Positions 16,258 to 23,739 of a DNA stretch of 41,249 nucleotides are shown here, piece after piece. Position numbers and translations under genes: made by a program. The stretch covers positions 1-41,249 of the forward strand of contig NZ_KB894609.1 of the NCBI RefSeq assembly GCF_000374545.1, in the 5' to 3' direction. This DNA is from Anaeromusa acidaminophila DSM 3853 (lineage in GTDB: Bacteria; Bacillota; Negativicutes; Anaeromusales; Anaeromusaceae). How positions within the stretch are numbered: position 1 is the first letter of the stretch; each line of letters starts with the position of its first letter. Below the pieces are notes generated by a model that was not told where the DNA came from, searched no databases, and saw nothing but the letters and a program-made list of their open reading frames with translations.

Positions 16258-16291
16258 ATCGGCCCTTTGCTGTTTATAGCAAAGGGCCGAT
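16258..16291. terminator. Bidirectional terminator
   Basis: ATCGGCCCTTTGCT (16258-16271) is perfectly complementary to 16278-16291 with a 6-base loop. The A-run before and T-rich tract after serve both converging genes. Confidence 0.9.
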
Positions 16292-16311
16292 TTCTTACTT
16301 TGTCAGAGAAT

Positions 16312-16623
16312 TTATGCTTCTTCTTTTTCGCTCAGCTCTTTCATGGCTGCAAAGCGCTCTTCAGCGGATGCTCCAGACGGCCAAGCTTCGGCAAAGGTCT
16401 GAGAATTTTTAAACTCTACGTGCCAGCGAAAAGCGCCGGCTTCGCAGTAGTAAGAAAAAATTACTTTTTCCTCTAATGATTCCGGGACGAGGCCTTCCTC
16501 CGTGGTGAGAATGGCGTACGGGCCGTCTTCCGCCGGCTCGTAGCAAAGGGTGGGGCCGTCCTCGGCAAACTCAATGATTTCAAATCCTAAAGGCTGGTAA
16601 AAATCTTCAATAACATGGCTCAT
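16312..16623 (-). CDS. Small acidic protein of unknown function
   Basis: I do not recognise this 103-residue protein. It is acidic and has no signal peptide or membrane segment. The sequence suggests a compact alpha/beta fold: FYQPLGFEIIEFAEDGP, YAILTTEEGLVPESL, VIFSYYCEAGAFRWHVEF, then a C-terminal helix SAEERFAAMKELSEKEEA. The start at 16623 follows AAGGAGG seven bases before, and codon use matches its neighbours, so I trust it as a real gene. The 315 bases upstream hold only repeat elements. Confidence 0.75.
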   Translation of the reverse strand: MSHVIEDFYQPLGFEIIEFAEDGPTLCYEPAEDGPYAILTTEEGLVPESLEEKVIFSYYCEAGAFRWHVEFKNSQTFAEAWPSGASAEERFAAMKELSEKEEA

Positions 16624-16649
16624 GTAAAATCCTCCTTTTTCGGGAAGCT

Positions 16650-16790
16650 ATTGCTTGATTCGCGACTCACGCCAAAGCAAATCTTTTACCGTCAAACTTT
16701 GTCAAAAAGCCTCGACATAGCACCACTATGTCTGCGTTTTTTTTCGCGTTTGACGAAAAAATCTTTTGCGTTGACGCAAGCACTCATTCA
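16650..16790. repeat. Large imperfect nested inverted repeat
   Basis: The centre is GACATAG-CACCA-CTATGTC (about 16713-16731). Around it, GTCAAAC (about 16692-16698) pairs with GTTTGAC (about 16748-16754), and outer arms GCAAATCTTTT and AAATCTTTTGC lie at about 16676-16772. GCTTG near 16653 pairs with CAAGC near 16787. The architecture is like the element at 540-689, but the apical loop differs. The phrase GACATAGCACC recurs at about 23244. Confidence 0.5.
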
Positions 16791-16857
16791 ATCATTGGCA
16801 TCCCACTCTATTATTCCGTATTTGTTCAAAAAATTTGCCTCTTATAACATCACCGTT

Positions 16858-16935
16858 GCAACCTCCCTTTACTCCCTTCCTACTCCTGCGTACCCTCCCG
16901 CGACTCCGATTCTCCTGTTTAAATCCTCGTTCCTT
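16858..16935. repeat. Pyrimidine-rich intergenic repeat, copy 2
   Basis: CCTACTCCTGCGTACCCTCC then CGCGACTCCGATTCTCCTG, ending near CCTCGTTCC. It is one of the two clearest copies of the core shared with 22459-22590 and 23506-23660. It lies just past the 3' end of the CdaR gene (minus strand). Confidence 0.6.
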
Positions 16936-16938
16936 CTC

Positions 16939-18102
16939 TCATCTTTCTAGTAGCAGCCGGCAGAGTACGGCATGGTCGAAATGATGGCAAGGGTCTAGGC
17001 CGGTGGAACTGCGCAGCTTAGCCAGACGGAAGAGCAGTGTATTGCGATGAATGAACAGTTCTTTCGCCGCCAGAGACGTGTTGAGATTTTGCTCCAGGAG
17101 GCAGCGCAGGGTTTCTTCCATGTTGAATTTGCGCAAACTGGCTTGATGCAGCGTATCTTGCAGACGTTGCAACGGGAGGCAGTTAGGGCCGGGTGCGTAG
17201 CGCAGCGCGTAAGCTGTTAACACAGGAAGCTCTTCGATCGAAGCGATCGGTTTAGCCGGAGTACAGTGGCTAAGCGCAAACAGCGCTTCCCGGTAGGAAA
17301 AATGCAGCTGCGCTGTAACGGTGTTGCTGCTGCCAAGGCCGATGGGAAGGGGCGCAATGTGCGGCGGTAATAACTGCCCTAATTCCCGGCTCCATTGAAA
17401 CAAGGCGTCCAAGGAATCCGGCGCGGAGGTCTGCGTTTCCCTTAAAATGATCAAGCGCTGTTCCAGAAAAACGACAAAATCACGGGGGCCGATGCAGGGG
17501 GAAGGCAAGAGCTGCTGCAGGATGTTTTCACGCAGACGGGTGAAGACTAGGTCATATGGGCCAAAGGCAAGCGCTTGCAGGACAAGGGGCGCCGTATCAA
17601 TGACTACAACCTGGCGCATAAGGGATAAATCGTATTTGAGAAGCTTGGCGGATGCTTGCAAAGAGGCAGTATCTTGCTCCGCTTTTTCCGAGAGCAGCAG
17701 GCTGGCGAAGTGCTCGTGCAATTGGGCTTGGGAGCGAAATTTCTCCATTAGCACATCGCGCTCTAAAATTAATTCGGTAACGGCTTTGAGCAATTTCGCG
17801 GTGTCGCGGACTTCTTCAGGATGACCGGAAATGCCGACGACGCCGATTACCTGTCCCTCTAAAAAGATGGGCATATTAACACCTGGAAGCGAACCGGGAA
17901 ACAGATTGACCTCTTCCGGTCGAATCTCCACTGTTTGCTGTTGGGAGATGGCGTCAAAGGCGCCTTTGTGAAAATGACCGATCCGATTGGCTTGAAAAGA
18001 AGCAATAATGGTCCCAGTAGCGTCCATGACATTGACGTTTTGCCGCACTAAGGGCATGAGGGAATTGACGACCTGCTGCGCCAGGCCGGGGGTGAGGAGC
18101 AT
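16939..18102 (-). CDS. cdaR: CdaR-family transcriptional regulator (sugar diacid/hydroxyacid sensor)
   Basis: This 387-residue cytoplasmic activator has an N-terminal diacid-recognition domain (about 1-130; LAQQVVNSLMPLVRQNVNVMD, GQVIGVVGISGHPEEVRD). A middle region and a C-terminal PucR-type helix-turn-helix follow (NTSLAAKELFIHRNTLLFRL near 350). In E. coli, CdaR/SdaR responds to glycerate and sugar diacids and drives garK and related genes. Here it is divergent from a glycerate 2-kinase gene across 236 bases, which supports the same role. The start at 18102 follows AGGAGG. Its sensor domain is clearly similar to that of the soluble chemoreceptor at 21415. Confidence 0.92.
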   Translation of the reverse strand: MLLTPGLAQQVVNSLMPLVRQNVNVMDATGTIIASFQANRIGHFHKGAFDAISQQQTVEIRPEEVNLFPGSLPGVNMPIFLEGQVIGVVGISGHPEEVRDTAKLLKAVTELILERDVLMEKFRSQAQLHEHFASLLLSEKAEQDTASLQASAKLLKYDLSLMRQVVVIDTAPLVLQALAFGPYDLVFTRLRENILQQLLPSPCIGPRDFVVFLEQRLIILRETQTSAPDSLDALFQWSRELGQLLPPHIAPLPIGLGSSNTVTAQLHFSYREALFALSHCTPAKPIASIEELPVLTAYALRYAPGPNCLPLQRLQDTLHQASLRKFNMEETLRCLLEQNLNTSLAAKELFIHRNTLLFRLAKLRSSTGLDPCHHFDHAVLCRLLLER

Positions 18103-18257
18103 GCTGCAAAGCCTCCTTCCTTTATCCAGGCTATGATAGTAGTATTTGGCGATTTTGTCTAAAATCCTGCTAAAATAAAAAAGATATTGCCTATATTTTT
18201 ACAATTTTATGTGCAAAACTTCTAAAAAATCATTAAAAAATCGTGCAAACCAGACAA

Positions 18258-18285
18258 TTGCCTTCGTCAAGGAACTTAGTATAGA
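18258..18285 (+). promoter_or_regulatory. Putative promoter for the glycerate kinase gene
   Basis: TTGCCT (18258-18263), a 16-base spacer, then TATAGA (18280-18285). The -35 is weak, as expected for a promoter that needs an activator such as CdaR. The rest of the 236-base divergent space is A/T-rich. I could not settle on a regulator box. Confidence 0.4.
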
Positions 18286-18338
18286 ATAAAATAAATAAGT
18301 GCTTTCGGAAAATTTAGCTGTTTTAAGGAGGAAAAACC

Positions 18339-19484
18339 ATGCGTGTAATTATTGCGCCGGATTCTTATAAAGGAAGCGTTTCGGCTTTAGAGGTAGCTCG
18401 GGCTATGCAGAGAGGCGTAGAAACTGTATTTCCTCATGCAGAGATCCAACTGGTGCCGATTGCCGACGGCGGCGAGGGTACGGTGGAAGCCATGGTCGCC
18501 TCCACAGGCGGTACAGTAGTGAAAAAGTCGGTTCAAGGTCCGCTGGGAACGCCGGTGGAAGCCTACTACGGACTGCTGGGCGATAAAGTGACGGCAGTGA
18601 TTGAAATGGCGGCCGCTTCCGGCTTGCCCTTGGTGCCCAAGGCGCAGCGAGATCCCAGAGGGACGACTACCTACGGGACCGGCGAACTGATTAAGGCGGC
18701 CCTGGATGCAGGCGCTAAACGCTTGGTCATCGGTATTGGCGGCAGCGCGACGAATGACGGCGGCGCGGGCATGCTGCAGGCGCTTGGCGTACGTTTCCTT
18801 GATGAGACTGGGCAGGAATTGCCTCCAGGCGGCGCTGCGTTAGCGAAGCTGGCGAGTATTGATCTAAGCGGCTTGGATGCTCGTTTGGCGCAGACGGATA
18901 TTTTAGTAGCCTGTGACGTGGATAATCCTCTGTGCGGTACGCGCGGCGCTTCGGCCGTATACGGTCCGCAAAAAGGAGCTACGCCGGAAATCGTGCAGGA
19001 ACTGGATGCAGCCTTGGCCCGTTATGCGCAAGTGGCGCAGGAGGTTACAGGCAAGGACGCAGCCAATGTAGCGGGCGCAGGCGCGGCTGGCGGCCTAGGT
19101 GCGGGATTCCTCTTTTTTACGGAGGGCCGTTTATGTCCCGGGGTGGACGTAGTGCTGGAAACCGCTAATTTTGAAGAGATGGTGAAAAAGGCGGATTTGG
19201 TGTTGACTGGCGAGGGTTGTACAGATTATCAGACCGCTTACGGCAAGGCTCCGGTGGGAGTTTCAGCCTTAGCTAGAGCGTATGGCGTGCCCTGTATCTG
19301 TTTGTCCGGCGGTTTGGGAGAAGGCTGCAGCGCCGTGCGTGAAAAAGGCATTGACGCCTTGAGCAGTACCGTGCCTGGACCTTTGAGTTTGGAAGAATGC
19401 ATGGAGCGCGGCGCGGAGCTGATTGAAGAAGCCGCTGAACGCGTATGCCGCCTGTTGGCGGTGGGGATGGGTCTGAAAAAATAG
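18339..19484 (+). CDS. garK: Glycerate 2-kinase (GarK/GlxK type)
   Basis: This 381-residue cytoplasmic enzyme of the glycerate kinase type-1 family transfers phosphate from ATP to D-glycerate to give 2-phosphoglycerate for glycolysis. Family signatures are the N-terminal APDSYKGS, the glycine-rich IADGGEGTVEAM, GIGGSATNDGGAGMLQALG, and CDVDNPLCGTRGASAVYGPQKGA. Near the C-terminus the usual GEGRxDxQT motif reads GEGCTDYQT, with Cys in place of Arg; whether this alters activity is unknown. The length is normal. The start follows AAGGAGG. It is divergent from cdaR and 124 bases before the permease gene, which suggests that glycerate or a related hydroxyacid is imported and phosphorylated here. 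Confidence 0.93.
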   Translation: MRVIIAPDSYKGSVSALEVARAMQRGVETVFPHAEIQLVPIADGGEGTVEAMVASTGGTVVKKSVQGPLGTPVEAYYGLLGDKVTAVIEMAAASGLPLVPKAQRDPRGTTTYGTGELIKAALDAGAKRLVIGIGGSATNDGGAGMLQALGVRFLDETGQELPPGGAALAKLASIDLSGLDARLAQTDILVACDVDNPLCGTRGASAVYGPQKGATPEIVQELDAALARYAQVAQEVTGKDAANVAGAGAAGGLGAGFLFFTEGRLCPGVDVVLETANFEEMVKKADLVLTGEGCTDYQTAYGKAPVGVSALARAYGVPCICLSGGLGEGCSAVREKGIDALSSTVPGPLSLEECMERGAELIEEAAERVCRLLAVGMGLKK

Positions 19485-19505
19485 ATAAATTGCCTAATAA
19501 ACAGG

Positions 19506-19560
19506 AAACCGTGAACCGTGTTTTTGGACATCTTTGCCAATTGCACTTGTTCACGGTTTT
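19506..19560 (+). terminator. Inverted repeat between kinase and permease genes
   Basis: AAACCGTGAAC (19506-19516) pairs perfectly with 19549-19559 around a 32-base loop. The T-tract is short, so it may only partly separate the kinase and permease transcripts. Confidence 0.5.
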
Positions 19561-19608
19561 ACTTTACAATAATAAATAGTTAGAAAAAACAGAAAAGGAG
19601 GTTTTTAC

Positions 19609-21234
19609 ATGGATGCAATGGTGGCTGCATTGCCCTTGGTAGTGCTGCTCATCGGCTTGCCGCTTCTAATGAAGCCGGCGGTCAAGGTGGCGCCGGTGGC
19701 CTGGGTGGTTACGGTATTGGTGGCTATTTTTTATTTTGGTTTTCCCGCGCAGGTGACGCTGCTGGCGGCGCTCCAAGGGGCTATTACCGGTATCTTTCCT
19801 ATTATGTATATTCCTTTTGGTGCGCTCGTTGTGTATAATGTCCTCAAAGAAACAGGCTGGATGGACAAGATGCAAGGAGCCATGGCGGCGTTGACGACGG
19901 ATCGTCGGGCTCAGGCTCTCTTGATTGGTTTTGGTTTCAGCGCATTTCTCGAAGGCATTTGCGGCTTTGGCGCTCCTGTAGCTATTCCGGCCAGTATTTT
20001 GGTGGGCTTGGGCTACGATCCCATGATGGCGGCGCTGGTTTGTTTGGTAGCGAATACAGGCCCTGTTCCCTTTGGCTCGCTGGGTATTCCTACGGATACC
20101 TTGGTGCTGACTACGCAGTTGGATTTTATGAAGCTGTCCCAGATGACCGGTCGGTTTATGCCGATTCTGGCTTTTATCATGGCCTTTGCTACGGTGTTCT
20201 CCATGTCCGGCGTCAAGGGCATGAAAGGCATTATCCCGGCTATTTTAGTAACCGGCTTGTCCTTTAGCATCGTACAGTTTTTGGTAGCCAATTTCCTGGG
20301 CGCTACGTTGGTAGATATTTTGGCTTCCATAGCCTGCCTGACGGCATTGGCAGTATATCTTACATACTGCAAGAGTAAAGAAGTGTGGCTCTTCCCCGGC
20401 GAAACGCTGCAGCAGGATGCCGGTGCGAAGGAAATTAACTTCAAAGAACTGTTTTTGTCTTGGCTTCCCTATATTTTGCTGGCTATTTTCATTATCGGCG
20501 TCAATCTGCCGGGTACGAAAGCCATCTTTGCCGGCAAAGCGCCTGGCTTTGAGTTTTTGCAAATCAAAGCTCTCATTTATAACCCGAATAAGGTGTATGC
20601 TTTTACTTGGCTGCAAAGCCCTGGCACGATCATGCTGATTGCCGGCGTGATTGCCTTCTATTTCATGGGTATTCCCATGAGCGCCGTCGGCAGCCAGTTT
20701 GGTAAAACCTTTAAACAAATGATCCCTTCTTTTATTGCCGTAGCTTGCATTCTTTCCATTTCCGAAGTGATGAATCTGGCGCTGCCTATCGTGGACGTTA
20801 AAACCAAGCTGGTAGTTTGGGCCAGCGCGTCCGGTGTCCCGCAGGCCTCCATGGTGGCGGGCATGGCGAAAAGTATTGTCGGCGTAGTAGATCAGACTTT
20901 GTATCCTTTCATCAGCCCGATGATTGGCACCTTGGGCGTCTTCCTGACCGGCAGTAATACCTCTTCCAATGCCTTGTTTGGCATGTTGCAGGTTATTACC
21001 GCGCATGGGCTGAATCTGTCGGATATTCTCATGGCGTCCGCCGGCAATGCAGGCAGCACCGCAGGCAAAATGATTTCGCCGCAGAGTATTGTTATTGCCG
21101 CGACGGCGGTAGGCCTTTTGGGCAAAGAAGGCCTGATTATGAGGAAAACGATCAAGTATACCATTCCCTATGTTTTATTCTTAGGGCTGTTAACTTGGAT
21201 GTTTGCCTTTGTCTTCCCCGGCTTGGTGCCGTAA
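19609..21234 (+). CDS. lctP: L-lactate/glycolate permease (LctP family)
   Basis: This 541-residue integral membrane protein has about 12-14 hydrophobic segments. It belongs to the lactate permease family (TC 2.A.14), which takes up lactate, glycolate and related 2-hydroxyacids with protons. Conserved stretches include GFSAFLEGICGFGAPVAIPA, ANTGPVPFGSLGIPTDTL and TGSNTSSNALFGMLQ near the C-terminus. The length is normal. The start follows AAAAGGAGG. Its place after a glycerate kinase and before a diacid-sensing chemoreceptor suggests that the real substrate may be glycerate or glycolate. Lactate remains possible because larA lies 12 kb away. A terminator-like hairpin follows at 21261. Confidence 0.93.
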   Translation: MDAMVAALPLVVLLIGLPLLMKPAVKVAPVAWVVTVLVAIFYFGFPAQVTLLAALQGAITGIFPIMYIPFGALVVYNVLKETGWMDKMQGAMAALTTDRRAQALLIGFGFSAFLEGICGFGAPVAIPASILVGLGYDPMMAALVCLVANTGPVPFGSLGIPTDTLVLTTQLDFMKLSQMTGRFMPILAFIMAFATVFSMSGVKGMKGIIPAILVTGLSFSIVQFLVANFLGATLVDILASIACLTALAVYLTYCKSKEVWLFPGETLQQDAGAKEINFKELFLSWLPYILLAIFIIGVNLPGTKAIFAGKAPGFEFLQIKALIYNPNKVYAFTWLQSPGTIMLIAGVIAFYFMGIPMSAVGSQFGKTFKQMIPSFIAVACILSISEVMNLALPIVDVKTKLVVWASASGVPQASMVAGMAKSIVGVVDQTLYPFISPMIGTLGVFLTGSNTSSNALFGMLQVITAHGLNLSDILMASAGNAGSTAGKMISPQSIVIAATAVGLLGKEGLIMRKTIKYTIPYVLFLGLLTWMFAFVFPGLVP

Positions 21235-21260
21235 GAGAAACTAGACTAACCGAGCGTAGC

Positions 21261-21305
21261 GGCGAAGGAAGCTGGCCTTGAAGGCGGGCTTCCTTCGCCT
21301 TGTTG
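21261..21305 (+). terminator. Rho-independent terminator
   Basis: GGCGAAGGAAGC (21261-21272) pairs with GCTTCCTTCGCC (21288-21299), followed by TTGTTGTG. It separates lctP from the soluble chemoreceptor gene. Confidence 0.7.
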
Positions 21306-21414
21306 TGAAGTAAGGGGCATTTGCAAAGATGCTTTTTACGATAAGATAACTAGAGAGAATTCACAAAACAAGTTGAGCAGGGAGAGCAAGCGGAAAAAGA
21401 GAGGGGTTGCAATT

Positions 21415-22263
21415 ATGGCTTGGAATCATCCGGTGCCGCTGGAGTTGGCGCAACGCGTGGTGGAAATGATTCACGAGGTGACTGGGAGCAACGTGAATTT
21501 TATGGGCTTAGGCGGCGAGATTATCGCCACTAAGCAACCAGAGCGGCTGGGGAAAATACATAGCGCGGCGGAGAGCATTATGGCCGGACGCGTAGACGAG
21601 GTAGCGGTAACGGTTGAAGACGCCGCCAAAATGGACGGGGTTAAAGCAGGCTATAACGGCGCTATTTTATACAAAGGGCAGCGTCTGGGCGTGATCGGTA
21701 TTACCGGCGACCCCGAAGCGGTAAAGCCGTTGCAAAAAATGGCGGCCATTGTGGTCAATGAAGAAATTGCCAAAGAGCGGGAGCGTCAAGAACGGGAGCA
21801 AGGGTTGCAGCAAGTGGCGGCCCAACTGGAATCCGCTACAGGAGAGATGGAGGAACTATATTCTTCAGCAGCGCAAGTCGCCGGACGCTATAGCGAGATG
21901 GCGGAAGCTGTAAAGATTACGGAGACGGAATTGAACGATCTAAACCAGGTGCTGGACTATATCCGCAACATTGCCAGCCAAACGAACCTGCTGGGCCTAA
22001 ACGCCTCTATCGAAGCGGCTCGGGCTGGCGAGCAGGGACGCGGCTTTGCGGTGGTGGCCGATGAAGTGCGTAAGCTGGCTACGTATTCGGCGGATTCTCT
22101 GGGTAAGATCAATCAGGCGCTGCAGGCTATTAAAAGCTCGGTGCTGCGAATCGGCGCGGATGTAAGAGGCAACAAGGAAATTACCGAGCGTCAGGAGCAA
22201 ACTCTGTCTTCTTTAGCGGCGCAAGTACAGGGGCTGCAGCAGGAGCTGCAAAAATTGGTATAG
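21415..22263 (+). CDS. Soluble chemoreceptor with CdaR-type diacid-recognition domain
   Basis: This 282-residue protein has no membrane segment. Residues 5-125 form a diacid-recognition domain: [41 protein letters not shown], and [17 protein letters not shown], all alignable with the CdaR regulator at 16939. A charged coiled coil (118-140) leads to a short chemoreceptor signalling domain with the tip [20 protein letters not shown] at 191-210. It should sense a sugar diacid or hydroxyacid inside the cell and feed the CheA system. I chose ATG 21415, eight bases after GAGAGGGG; the upstream start at 21373 adds only basic residues ([11 protein letters not shown]). The signalling arms are much shorter than in the transmembrane receptors. 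A hairpin at 22276 ends the gene. Confidence 0.9.
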   Translation: MAWNHPVPLELAQRVVEMIHEVTGSNVNFMGLGGEIIATKQPERLGKIHSAAESIMAGRVDEVAVTVEDAAKMDGVKAGYNGAILYKGQRLGVIGITGDPEAVKPLQKMAAIVVNEEIAKERERQEREQGLQQVAAQLESATGEMEELYSSAAQVAGRYSEMAEAVKITETELNDLNQVLDYIRNIASQTNLLGLNASIEAARAGEQGRGFAVVADEVRKLATYSADSLGKINQALQAIKSSVLRIGADVRGNKEITERQEQTLSSLAAQVQGLQQELQKLV

Positions 22264-22275
22264 TGAGCAGGACTT

Positions 22276-22318
22276 CAGCGGCTTTGCGGGGAAATTCCCT
22301 GCAAAGCTGTCTTTGCTT
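22276..22318 (+). terminator. Rho-independent terminator
   Basis: CTTTGCGGGGA (from 22282) pairs with TCCCTGCAAAG (to 22306), with CAG/CTG pairing outside, then a T-rich tract (TCTTTGCTTTATAT). It follows the soluble chemoreceptor gene by about 12 bases. Confidence 0.7.
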
Positions 22319-22458
22319 TATATCGTGACTTGCGCGGATTAAACTTAGAATGATAAATCGATGTTCGCGCTTTTCACGGTGAATAATAAATTTGAGGGAC
22401 GTTGCTAACGAATCGCGAAATACACGAAAGACGCGAACGGGTTTTATAATCTGCTCCA

Positions 22459-22590
22459 CTTCTGCTCATCGAACCCACCCGCTACTCCCACTATTTCTGT
22501 TGAAATTTATCATTTTCCATAACCCTCGTTCGTACCCTCTCGTGACTCTGATTTTCCTGTTCAATTTCCGATTTTCTTTGTTTTTTCTGT
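22459..22590. repeat. Pyrimidine-rich intergenic repeat, copy 3
   Basis: It contains CCACCCGCTACTCCCACT, then CGTACCCTCTCGTGACTC and TGATTTTCCTGTTC. It is preceded at about 22404-22440 by a tract (GAATCGCGAAATACACGAAA and on) of the kind seen as dispersed repeats in many genomes. It lies immediately upstream of the DsbA-like gene. Confidence 0.6.
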
Positions 22591-22619
22591 GTTCTGGTTC
22601 CAAGAAAAAGGAGGCTCTT

Positions 22620-23198
22620 ATGCGTCGATCGTTGCGAGTAGTTTTTGACTTTGCTTGTCCTTACTGCTATTTGCTTTGGGGTTACGTGCAGGAGTTGCGA
22701 CGAACTGCGCCGGTACAACTCGAATGGCTGCCTTGGGAAATCAATCCGGATCTGACGTTAGCGGGAAAAGTGCTGCAGCCGGGAGCGTCAGGGGTATCAC
22801 AGCCGGATCAATTAGGCGCGTCCCTGGGCTTGGTTCCGTCCGCCAGGACCGTGTTGTCTAATACGCACCAGGCGCTGGCGGCGTTGGAATTTGCCAAAGA
22901 CCACGGCCAAGGCGACGCTTGGCTAGATGCCGTTTTTCCAGCTCATTTTGTCGACGGCCAGGATATCGGCCAACTGCCGGTGCTGCTGCAACTGGCGCAG
23001 GAGATTGGTTTTGATGTGCAGGAGTTGGAGGCGGCGCTGCAGGCGGGGCGCTATGACCAGCGCTTGCTGGATAACGAGGCCTATTGCCAGGAGCATCAGA
23101 TTGAATGGGTTCCTACGGTGCTTTGGGGGCAGGAAAAGCTGCTGGAAGGCGTTATTTCCTTCAGCGTGTTTAAAGACACATTAAAAACATTGTTTTAG
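22620..23198 (+). CDS. DsbA-family thioredoxin-fold oxidoreductase (FrnE/HCCA isomerase-like)
   Basis: This 192-residue protein starts directly with a thioredoxin-fold strand, then the CxxC site FDFACPYCYLLW (C13, C16), an inserted helical domain (about 60-150), and WVPTVLWG with a likely cis-proline. This arrangement matches the DSBA-like branch that includes FrnE and 2-hydroxychromene-2-carboxylate isomerase. There is no signal peptide, so it works in the cytoplasm, perhaps as a disulfide isomerase or in glutathione-independent redox chemistry. The start at 22620 has AAAGGAGG eight bases upstream. The in-frame extension back to 22392 runs through repeat DNA and is rejected. A terminator hairpin follows at 23266. 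Confidence 0.87.
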   Translation: MRRSLRVVFDFACPYCYLLWGYVQELRRTAPVQLEWLPWEINPDLTLAGKVLQPGASGVSQPDQLGASLGLVPSARTVLSNTHQALAALEFAKDHGQGDAWLDAVFPAHFVDGQDIGQLPVLLQLAQEIGFDVQELEAALQAGRYDQRLLDNEAYCQEHQIEWVPTVLWGQEKLLEGVISFSVFKDTLKTLF

Positions 23199-23265
23199 GG
23201 AAGCACTGTTTCATGCGACGCTCCGTCTTGGTTATTTTCTCTTAGACATAGCACCGCTTTAGAAG

Positions 23266-23310
23266 AAGTCCGTCTGTCCTTTTGGACAGAGGGACTTTGA
23301 TTTTTTATTT
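23266..23310 (+). terminator. Rho-independent terminator
   Basis: AAGTCC and CTGTCC (23266-23279) pair with GGACAG and GGACTT (23284-23297) around a TTTT loop, followed by TGATTTTTTATTT. It is 68 bases after the DsbA-like gene. Confidence 0.85.
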
Positions 23311-23344
23311 GACTGCATTAAGCTGAGGAGCCATTGCAGCATCT

Positions 23345-23499
23345 TTGTATTTGAGACAAGATTTGCGCGCGCCTCGAAAAAGCAGGTTAAGGCGGCAGTT
23401 TCTTAACTCGTTGCGCTCAAACAAGCGAAACTTTGATGCGCCTTAGCCTGTTTTTTCGTCCTGCGGACCGGCTTACTCCAATAAAAGTCTCAAATACAA
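23345..23499. repeat. Structured repeat element, copy B (nested stems, conserved loop)
   Basis: The outer stem TTGTATTTGAGAC (23345-23357) is perfectly complementary to GTCTCAAATACAA (23487-23499). The middle stem CAGGTTAAGGCG (23383-23394) pairs with CGCCTTAGCCTG (23439-23450), with one G-T pair. The inner stem AGTTTC (23397-23402) pairs with GAAACT. The loop AACTCGTTGCGCTCAAACAA (23405-23424) differs from copy A at one base. After the T-run comes GTCCTGCGGACCG (23458-23470), identical to copy A. The stems share no sequence with those of copy A. The surrounding 541-base space between the DsbA-like and ABC-F genes holds this element, a terminator and a pyrimidine-rich repeat, and no gene. Confidence 0.8.
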
Positions 23500-23505
23500 T
23501 GACCG

Positions 23506-23660
23506 CTGCCTTCGAAACCTTCCCGCTACTCCCTGTACTCCGGTTAAAACCCGTGCCCTGTTCTTCTCTTGCGTACCCTCCCGTGACTCTGATTCTCTTG
23601 TTTCATCTTCATCGCGCCCTCCATCTACTCACTCTACTCCTGTTAAAATTCTCGTTTCTT
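23506..23660. repeat. Pyrimidine-rich intergenic repeat, copy 4
   Basis: It contains CCCGCTACTCCCTGTACTCC, then TTGCGTACCCTCCCGTGACT and CTGATTCTCTTGTTTC, then CTACTCACTCTACTCCTG and a stretch GTTAAAATTCTCGTTTC. It is the longest copy, with the phrase apparently doubled. It lies upstream of the ABC-F gene. Confidence 0.6.
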
Positions 23661-23739
23661 TGTTTCTGGCTCCATTGTGATTTGGCAGCGCCTTTTGTAC
23701 AATAGAATTTAGATTTAAAAGAAGACAGAGGGAAAACTC

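Noticed and set aside
22392-22619. N-terminal extension of the DsbA-like protein
   Set aside because: The in-frame upstream codons come from the intergenic repeat. AAAGGAGG at the proper distance from ATG 22620 fixes the start, and the family begins at the CxxC strand.
23433-23705. A 90-codon plus-strand frame before the ABC-F gene
   Set aside because: It is formed by the pyrimidine-rich repeat and the 3' tail of structured element B. The composition is Pro/Leu/Ser-rich and there is no ribosome site.
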